From Tyto alba (taxonomy: Eukaryota > Chordata > Aves > Strigiformes > Tytonidae): DNA of 64,000 nt. Both the position numbers and the translations under genes were made by a program. Below are positions 56,503-64,000 of this stretch, piece after piece (the stretch's first letter is position 1; every line of letters begins with the position of its first letter). The stretch lies in NCBI RefSeq assembly GCF_018691265.1, contig NW_024881327.1:27538464-27602463 (forward strand), written 5' to 3'. The notes below the pieces were generated by a model. That model saw nothing but the letters and a program-made list of their open reading frames with translations, had not been told where the DNA came from and made no database searches.

Positions 56503-56789
56503 CTAGGGAAGAAATAAGAATTTGTATTTTGCATACCGATTAACTGAACAGAAATTTATTTTTAGGTAACTCTCAGTAATTGAGTATTAGTAGCAATAGA
56601 AAGTTTAAGGATTAAGATGTCATTGACCATGATTGTAAGTCTTGGCCTGTTCATGTTACTGTCAAACTTCACACTGCTCACTGATGGCAGTGGCTGTCAA
56701 AGGCTTTTAAAACCTCTTGAGCCAAAGGGTACACATGGTACATTTGGGTCTCCAGTCTGTGGATTACACTTGCACGTTTTCTGATAGTG

Positions 56790-56844
56790 TTTTTTTTTTT
56801 GTTTGTTTGTTTGTTTTTTTTTGTTTTTGTTTTTTTTTTTTTTT
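56790..56844 (+). repeat. poly-T / (GTTT)n low-complexity block
   Basis: T runs are interrupted by a (GTTT) series over 55 bp. On the sense strand of the gene it is A-rich (AAAC)n. Confidence 0.92.
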
Positions 56845-59800
56845 AATGTGAAAAGAGCAGGGTTTAGCTCACCTCAGCCAAATAGCATTGCATACCATTG
56901 AGGACATTCTTTTAATATTCTCTCCCTTCATACTGAGAGGTTCCCTGACAATCTAGAAAGGCCAGCAGTGGCCAGTAGTCCCTAGACCTCCTGAGGAAGA
57001 GAAAATATGACCTCAGGAAGTATAAGGGACAACTTTACATTCTGCATATGTTGGAGCTGCCAGATGTTATGATCTTAGATAGATGGGCACATCTCACCTC
57101 AGCCCAGGGAACGTGGTGCTTTCTGTCCTTGGCAATCAGATATTACCGCACAGAAAATGAACACCTTTTCTTGACTATCATGCTGTGTAGCTTAGCTGAA
57201 ATATCATTTATGCAGTTCTCCAGCTTTTACTTAGTCTGAAAATAAATTGTTCTAAAATGCTTCTGGTCTGATTTACTACTTCATGTCTGTCTTTCTGGGA
57301 ATTTGGTGATTTTTAAAGTGGAAAAGCCCATGTACTCTGTAGCTGATGGAGTTCTTAAAAGATGACTGGAACAGCAGTATGTGGACTACTAGTTTTCCTC
57401 ATCTCCTCCCCCAGCCCCCTTTTCAAGTGGCAGGTTGTTTTGTCACGCATTTTTTTTTTCAGTAGAAGAGCAGCAAAATTATAGATATTATTGAAAAAAA
57501 TGGTCAGGGGTAATGCTTTCTTTTGTGAGAAAAAACCTTACCTCTGTCATCCTCACAAATCCTAGCCTAGATTCTAATTTTTGAAGAAATAACATAAAAG
57601 CTGTCTGATGTGTTTTGCCCTCTTCATCCTCAGTGGCTCCTTAAGACTATCGTTGCCGTGAAATTAAAGCAGAGTTGTTACCTTTCAAAAAGACTTTCTG
57701 CCTGAAATGTTGCATCTAGCAGAACTATGAACTATAGACTTATCAGCAAAATAAGTTAATGAAAATATTGTTCTTGCTTGCCCTGGGCCTGCAGTAGTTG
57801 TTTTGTATGAGGGAAATGCCATGGCTTGATGATCAGTGGTGATATACAATAGGGCAATCACATCCGTTCTGTGCACCGATTTGCAAGGATTTCATAGATA
57901 TGCCCTTTTCCAGGCCTGCAACACGATGGTTGCCCATGACAGAGCCAAGGAGTGGGATGCCAAAGGCATAAGGTTTTTTCCCTGGCCTAGGTAACTAGGA
58001 GGATGTCAGGACAGCTGCTTCTGCTTTACAGGCCGCGCTGGTCAAGCCTGGAACTACAAAGTAATGCAGTGGGATGTGTGCTGTGCTCTGCTGAATAAGT
58101 GATTTATAATTTAAATAGTGGTATGGAGAAGGATGAACCCCAAGGAGGCAAGTTTTTGAATGAAGAATTTGAATAGACTTAGGTTAGAAGCAGACACTTA
58201 GAGAAGTTAAATCCCTGCCCTTTGTTCCTCATGCATATGCAGACCCAGAGACTAGACGGTAATTAGATGAGGAAAAAATAAATTTTTATTTAAAAAATTG
58301 CTATTCTGGTGCAGTTCTCATACAGTGTATCTGTTTTCCAGCTTGTTCTATTTCAAGCAACTTTAGGTAGAAAATCTCACACACATGGCTGATACAAGTT
58401 AAATCCGCAGTGATCAGTGCTTCACTTGGTATCCTCCACATCATCTGCCTGATTCAGCAGAGCCTGTGCAGTCTCCAGCACAGATGGAATAGAAATTCCA
58501 ATTATACATAATTATCTTTTTTTCCTTCCTGCTTTTCTTTATATTTTCACTAAGTTTAAAGCTGCTTTTGTAGAACTGTCCTGCTGTCCTGGAAAAAAGC
58601 TAACAATTGAGAGTGGTCCCTAGGTGGTGGCTCTCAAAGCTCAACCAAGAAAGAAAAATAGCCAAGATAAGCTACAAGAGATCTTAAGGGATGCGATCAA
58701 GTGGGGAAAAAAAAAAAAAAAAATTGTCTCTTAGCTATGGGTACTAGAAGAATACGAGTTGCTATTTTTAGCATTGTAGTCTGCTTTAGAAATCTTATTT
58801 CATCCAGCTGTGCTATATACAGAATACTGCTGTTGGTAACACTATGGTAGTGAGTATGATACTCTGCCCTGCAATTGTGCTATACTATGTAGAAGTATGT
58901 GGAAAACTAACAAGTGTTAATGGGGAAAAATAAATCTGAGCTTCATCCTAAAGCAATCTCAGTGTATCTTAACTCAGGAAGAATATCTATTTCTTTCCAT
59001 TCCCCAGAATGTGGGGTGTTACTCATTCAGTCTTTTAATGAGGAAAATGAAGAGTTATATACCATGATTGTGAGAGTACCTGTTATTGTAAGTTCTTATT
59101 TTTAAAAGCATAGTTAAAGGATATTTTAATAAGCAAATTATATCTAAACTATAATAACCCAAATTATATGGTCATATATTTTCTTATTTTTTTAAATGGA
59201 ATATAGCCTTACCTTTCTCATATTTCATCAGTGAAGAATGAAATGCCAGCAAACCATACGGCTAGCCAGATCTTGGAGGTTTCTGTATTATTTTTTATAT
59301 TTTACAGTGATCCAAGTGAAGTGAGGATTTAATGACTACTTGCCTTCTACCCTGTAAAATTTGCTGGGGGTTTTGTGGCTTCAAGTTCTACAGTGTATGA
59401 GTAATTTCTGAATCTTTCATATCTACAGTGGTAATTGGCTGCAGAATTTCTTTAGCTTTTTATGACTGCTTCCCAAGATCTCAGGCATCAGTCTAGCTAT
59501 GAAAATAAATCAAGACTATGTTTAACTTTTCTATTTAAGAATTTCTAATGATGAGTTAAAAAAGCAGGGCCCAATGTAAAAATAAAAAAGAGAATCTGTT
59601 TCTGCAGATAACCGTTCTTTTAAAAGCTTTGTTTTAAAAAATATTTCACTTTTTTTTAAAGAAGCACACTAAATATTTTTTGCCCAACTTTTTTTTTCAG
59701 TAGATTTAATTGAGCTGTCTGTGCTTTCCACAAGTGCCTCCCTGCTTTTTCAGCGCATAGTCAACCTTCCTAGCAGTAAATGTCTGAGCACCAATGATAA

Positions 59801-61560
59801 AGTTGTTTTGATGTGTATTGATTTTTTTTTTTTTCTCCTTTCATGTGATGAATTCTGATTTGTTAGAATGAGTGGGGGGTTTTCTTAGTAATTGTGCAAA
59901 TTTCTTATTTCTTTGTATCAAACTGGAAATGTGACAGTGTATAGATGTGTACTATAACATAAGTCAATCTGTGTATCAATCTGTTTTAATAAGGTGCATT
60001 AGGTTGCTAAGACAACTACATGCTTGTCCTAGGTAAGGGAGATTCTGTGAAAATGTGAGTAAGAGAAACTAGCCTATTTTACTCAAAATGGGAAATTATT
60101 TCTTAATCTGAATTTAAGCAGCCTCATAAATAAATATTGGTACCAAGCTTCACAGTTCACTTGGGTAATATAAATTTCTTGTAGTAAAGACAATGAATGG
60201 ACCACTGATGCATATTGCACTTGAAGTGAGAAGAACAATTTATAGCTCCAGTAAGTAATAGGCTGGGGAGTTCCCATACAGTACTACATTTTCATTCTAT
60301 TTCTATTTTTTTTGGTTCCCTAATCTTTTTTGTGCAATATGTACAGATAATGTAAGGGCAATAATGGAATTTTTCTTTCCTGTTAAACCTTTGTAGCTCT
60401 CTGAAAGCAATAGAGATGAATTAAAATAGCTAGATAATTTGGACTTGGTAATTTCCACTGTGTGGTTTACCAGTTCAGCACAGCAGAATATAATGTGGAA
60501 TACATTGTTATATTACAATCTAACCTTCTGGGAGACACAGAACTGGTACTTTACCATGCTTATCAGTTGAATTATGGACTCTGGAAACTTCTGTTTTATT
60601 GGCGGTTGCTTCATCTTTCATAAATTCCAGATATATGTGTTTTAAGGGGAAAACAAGGAATCTTTTAACTTGCAGTGCTCAGCTTTGTGATCTAAAAGAC
60701 CTTTTGTATTTTTCTTCTTTCCAAGGTGGCCGCCTCAATCTAAGTTATTTTAGCATTTCATGCATTGAAAAACAGCTTAGCACATTGTGATATATTTATG
60801 TAATAACTGAATATCAAAGCGCACTCCAAAAGTCTTACCAGCTAAAAATTAGCAATGTGGATGCAGTTCCTAGTCTTTCGTTTACTAACTTTTGCTATCT
60901 TGTGAATATTTAGCTGTTATAGATCAATTCAATATCAAATGCTAGATCTCTAGGTGGGTTTGCACATGAAGGCACTATGCAGCAAAACACATCAATGTCA
61001 TACTTTCAACAGATAACAGTGTATATTGATAGTTGTGGGATGCGTACAGTACACTCAAACGATCTTAAATTTACATTTTATCCTTGGGAACCATCCAATA
61101 ATCAAATATCTAACAGCATCACAGAAAATGAGATGCAATGCAATTCAAATATAGTGTAACTTAATCAAGACAAACATAACTGAAATTGCAATTTAAAATT
61201 AAATATGAAGTGATGATCGTATTGACTGCAATAAGGTCATAAATGTAGAACAGCAATATATGTAAATCCTGCTGTGACTGCAAGCTGTTATTAATTGGGA
61301 AAGATTATTTTCTGTATTTATCTTATACTAACAAGAATGGGAAGGGCAGAGTTTTGAGACAATGTTAAGTGCTGAATTTGCAAGTTGTAAAAAAGCACAC
61401 TCATTCATAAGTTGTAAGCATGCTAATGCATCAGAAGTAGCTGTTAGTGTTTGTTTAGCAATAGTTAGCTGTCTTATCTTGGAACTCCTATGAAGATCTA
61501 TACCCTCACATGACAAAGAGATACTTTAAGATAAGAGAATGAAAATGGTGATGTAGTTTT

Positions 61561-61622
61561 TGGGTGTGGGGTGGTTTTTGTGCGTGTGTGTGTTTTTTTT
61601 TTTTTTTTCTTGTTTTTTTTTG
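61561..61622 (+). repeat. GT-rich and poly-T low-complexity block
   Basis: GGGTGTGGGGTGG and TGCGTGTGTGTG lead into two long T runs. Confidence 0.85.
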
Positions 61623-64000
61623 GTTGTATTTTGTTTTCTTAGAAATCCGGTATAATTTCCCATTTATACTTGGTGCTGAACTCCCGATACTGCACAGAAA
61701 TTAGGGAAAAACATTTTAACTGAAATTATGGAGGAATAAAATACTGGTTCTACTCATGCTCTTCTCTAAAAATGTCAGGGCAACTACATCTCTATATTAA
61801 GTCTGTAGTCCAGTTGAGCAAGGAAGCCAGGGAGTTAGGGATGTGCACACCAGTGGATCAATTGTATTTGCCTTCCTTTCTAAGGACATATTTCAGTGTT
61901 CCTTTTGGTTTTGTTTTCAGTGAAAACTGATGCAGCATATGTTATCCAGTTCCCCTCTTCAGCCCAAAGTAGTGGGAGAAGGGGGGAAGCAGCAGGTACT
62001 CAAATTATTCAGTGGCCTGGTTCACAGGAGGCTGTGGTTCTTCTGAACTACACTTCTGTCAGGGGAAACAAGATAGGAAGCTCCATTGACTCCAGGACAA
62101 TAGAGTAAAAGCCTTCTATTTTTCTGAGAGAAGCTCTTTGGTTTTTTAACAGGATCAGAATTTTCCCACGGCAAGCTTAACTTTCGCCAAAATGAAGTTT
62201 TCTGGAAGGAAATTGCAAATCATTTGTAGATTTGAGATTTGTGTAGGAGAAAAAGTTGTGCAAGGTATTGTTATTTTGTTTGATCCAGTTGGTAGCTCTA
62301 GTTGCTAGTGAAGTGCCTTTCATTTTTGATTTACAAATGTGCTGACAATTCTCCAGAGAAATGTTTCATAAACCTTGTTGGCATTTATAACTTCACAATT
62401 AAATTAAGTATGTGGCATCACAGCTGTGTCTTACAGAAAGAAGTAGAGATCTGGCAGGAGTCCGCATAGCTGTAATGATGACGGCCTTTATTGCTCAAAG
62501 CACAGCCAGGAACAAGATTAGACTCATTATAAGAATAGCATGCTGGAAATGAAGGCGCTCATCATTACTGCATTGGGATCCAATATTACTCTTTGCTTTC
62601 AGGGTAGAAGTCCCCTTAACTGCAATGGGATTAGAATTACATAAAATGTCTTCAATCATTGCTGAAAAAGCAAACCAAAAGGCAAAAAGTTTCTCAGTTA
62701 CAACAGCAGACTATGTATTTTGTTGCATTTTGTTCAGTGTTTTAGTAATAATAATTAGCAGAAGTATTTATTACTGCTTCTGGCATTTAAATAGATTGTT
62801 ATGATAGTTGTGTTCCACTGGTTTGGCAGTAATTAACATAGAGGATGGTAAAATCCCAGTTTTATCTTATGTGTTCTACTTTGCCTCATGGGGAGAAGAA
62901 GAGTAAGGACTTCTGTACTTTGGATAAATATCCCATCGCCTTGCCCTCTGCTTTTTTTCTCTTATTTGAGCTGTGCTAACCTGGGAGGCCTGAATGTGCC
63001 ACTTGTTCTTTGTATAGGAAGAAAAGAGATGAAGTTACTAAATACTAATATGAATTGCTTTTGGTTAGGAGTGGGCTTTGCTAAACTTGGCAGGAAAGTA
63101 ATGTAGCAGGTAAGGTAGTCTTAACAGATATGTTGTTGTTATCCTCACTGCATGATGGAAGCTTCTTTAAGAAAGATTAAAAATCACTATAGGATTCCCA
63201 GCTGCACTTCAAACTTCCAGCCACATAACCCACTGTTTGGGGTAGCAATGAGATACACCGGTATAATGTTGTTCACAGCACAAATTAATACTATATCTGT
63301 CTTAAGTGGCTGTGCTAATTGCTGACAGAAGAATCAGATGATGCCTGTGGTATGATTTACATTCCCTCAATGAAACACTTTTAGTACCTGTAGGAAACAA
63401 GTAATGATATCTATTCCCATGCTATTTTATTTTGCTTTAGAAGATGGTAACCTTCTCTATTTAGAGGGTAATAACGCCATAAAGGTGCTTCAGGGGAGGG
63501 AAAAATATGGCCCAGGACATATATGTACTTAAGTAAGGTGGCATTGTAATGAATGCTGGAGTAAACAACTACAAGTGTTCTGGCATATAGGGTACCTGTA
63601 TTCAATGTGTGCATATATTTTTACAGACAACAAATAACAGTGCCCTTTATATTTTGGCTCCAGTAAGAGCACCCAGGGTTGAATAAAGAACAATTGAAGG
63701 GAAAACAAAGGAGCAGAGAAGCTTCTTCCTGGCAAGTAACCCACGGACCAACATGTTATTCCATGTACAGATACATCTTTTAAAAGCAAATATAGACAGC
63801 AGTAAGATACAAACATATTTTCTCTTAGGCATTTCTCTCTGTGAGGCAGCTGAAAGCAAGTTTTTGCCAAAAAAAACCAACCAAACCCAACTTATCCAGG
63901 TGGTCCATACCTGGATGTCTGTATCTGAGGTGTCCAGTTAGTGTTCAAGTCCAGGTGTCAGCAACTATAGGGCAAAGGTGTTTTAGGTATTATATGCTGC

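Larger units (their letters stand above)
56503..64000 (-). other. intron 3 of GABRB1 (partial), no exon seen
   Basis: The 68-bp exon 3 expected upstream (PPVDVG...SEVNM in the family) was not found by reading the minus strand, so this intron exceeds 7.5 kb. It contains an impure (GTTT)n/poly-T block at 56790-56844, an A run at 58707-58723 and a GT/T-rich block at about 61561-61622. The short open frames have no family motifs. Confidence 0.75.

Noticed and set aside
56503..64000. Search for the 68-bp exon 3
   Set aside because: No minus-strand segment encoding the expected PPVDVG...SEVNM with splice sites was seen.

Overview
The window is vertebrate nuclear DNA and almost certainly comes from a bird. 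It carries chicken-repeat-1 (CR1) LINE tails of two ages and avian endogenous-retrovirus long terminal repeats (LTRs) whose ends read TGTCCTGG...CCACGACA. It has no bacterial-style gene packing. The whole 64 kb lies inside one gene read on the minus strand, a GABA-A receptor beta subunit, most likely GABRB1. Four internal coding exons can be placed to the base from canonical AG/GT sites: 221 bp (56282-56502), 83 bp (23717-23799), 138 bp (558-695) and 153 bp (306-458). Their lengths and phases match the conserved beta-subunit pattern. Together they encode mature residues 56 to 254 without a stop or frameshift: GABA-binding loops D, A, E, B, F and C, the Cys-loop, and all of M1. The earlier exons (signal peptide, N-terminal helix) and the later ones (M2-M4) lie outside the window. 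Everything else is intron.

Layout along the plus strand. 1-305: part of intron 7. 306-695: exons 7 and 6 with a 99-bp intron between them. 696-23716: 23-kb intron 5. It holds a solo ERVL-like LTR on the minus strand (about 1029-1575), a CpG-dense island with an 11-copy minisatellite (about 5030-5560), an ancient CR1 (about 7690-8240), and a 1,071-bp solo LTR with an exact 5-bp target duplication (22502-23572). 23717-23799: exon 5. 23800-56281: 32-kb intron 4. It holds an orphan CR1 ORF1-like fragment, an ancient CR1 tail, a 385-bp solo LTR with an exact 6-bp target duplication (39678-40062), a (TA)n microsatellite, a younger CR1 tail (about 41957-42558), a G-quadruplex motif and a further CR1 scrap. 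56282-56502: exon 4. 56503-64000: part of intron 3, with no coding exon recognised.

Three observations deserve most attention. First, residue 99 of the predicted protein (loop A of the GABA site) is glutamine, whereas the vertebrate beta subunits I remember have leucine. Second, an undecayed CpG island with a patterned minisatellite sits deep in an AT-rich intron and could be an unannotated promoter. Third, solo LTRs lie 333 bp upstream of exon 6 and about 140 bp downstream of exon 5. I found no new multi-gene system. Paralog assignment and family comparisons rest on remembered sequences, and no database search was run.
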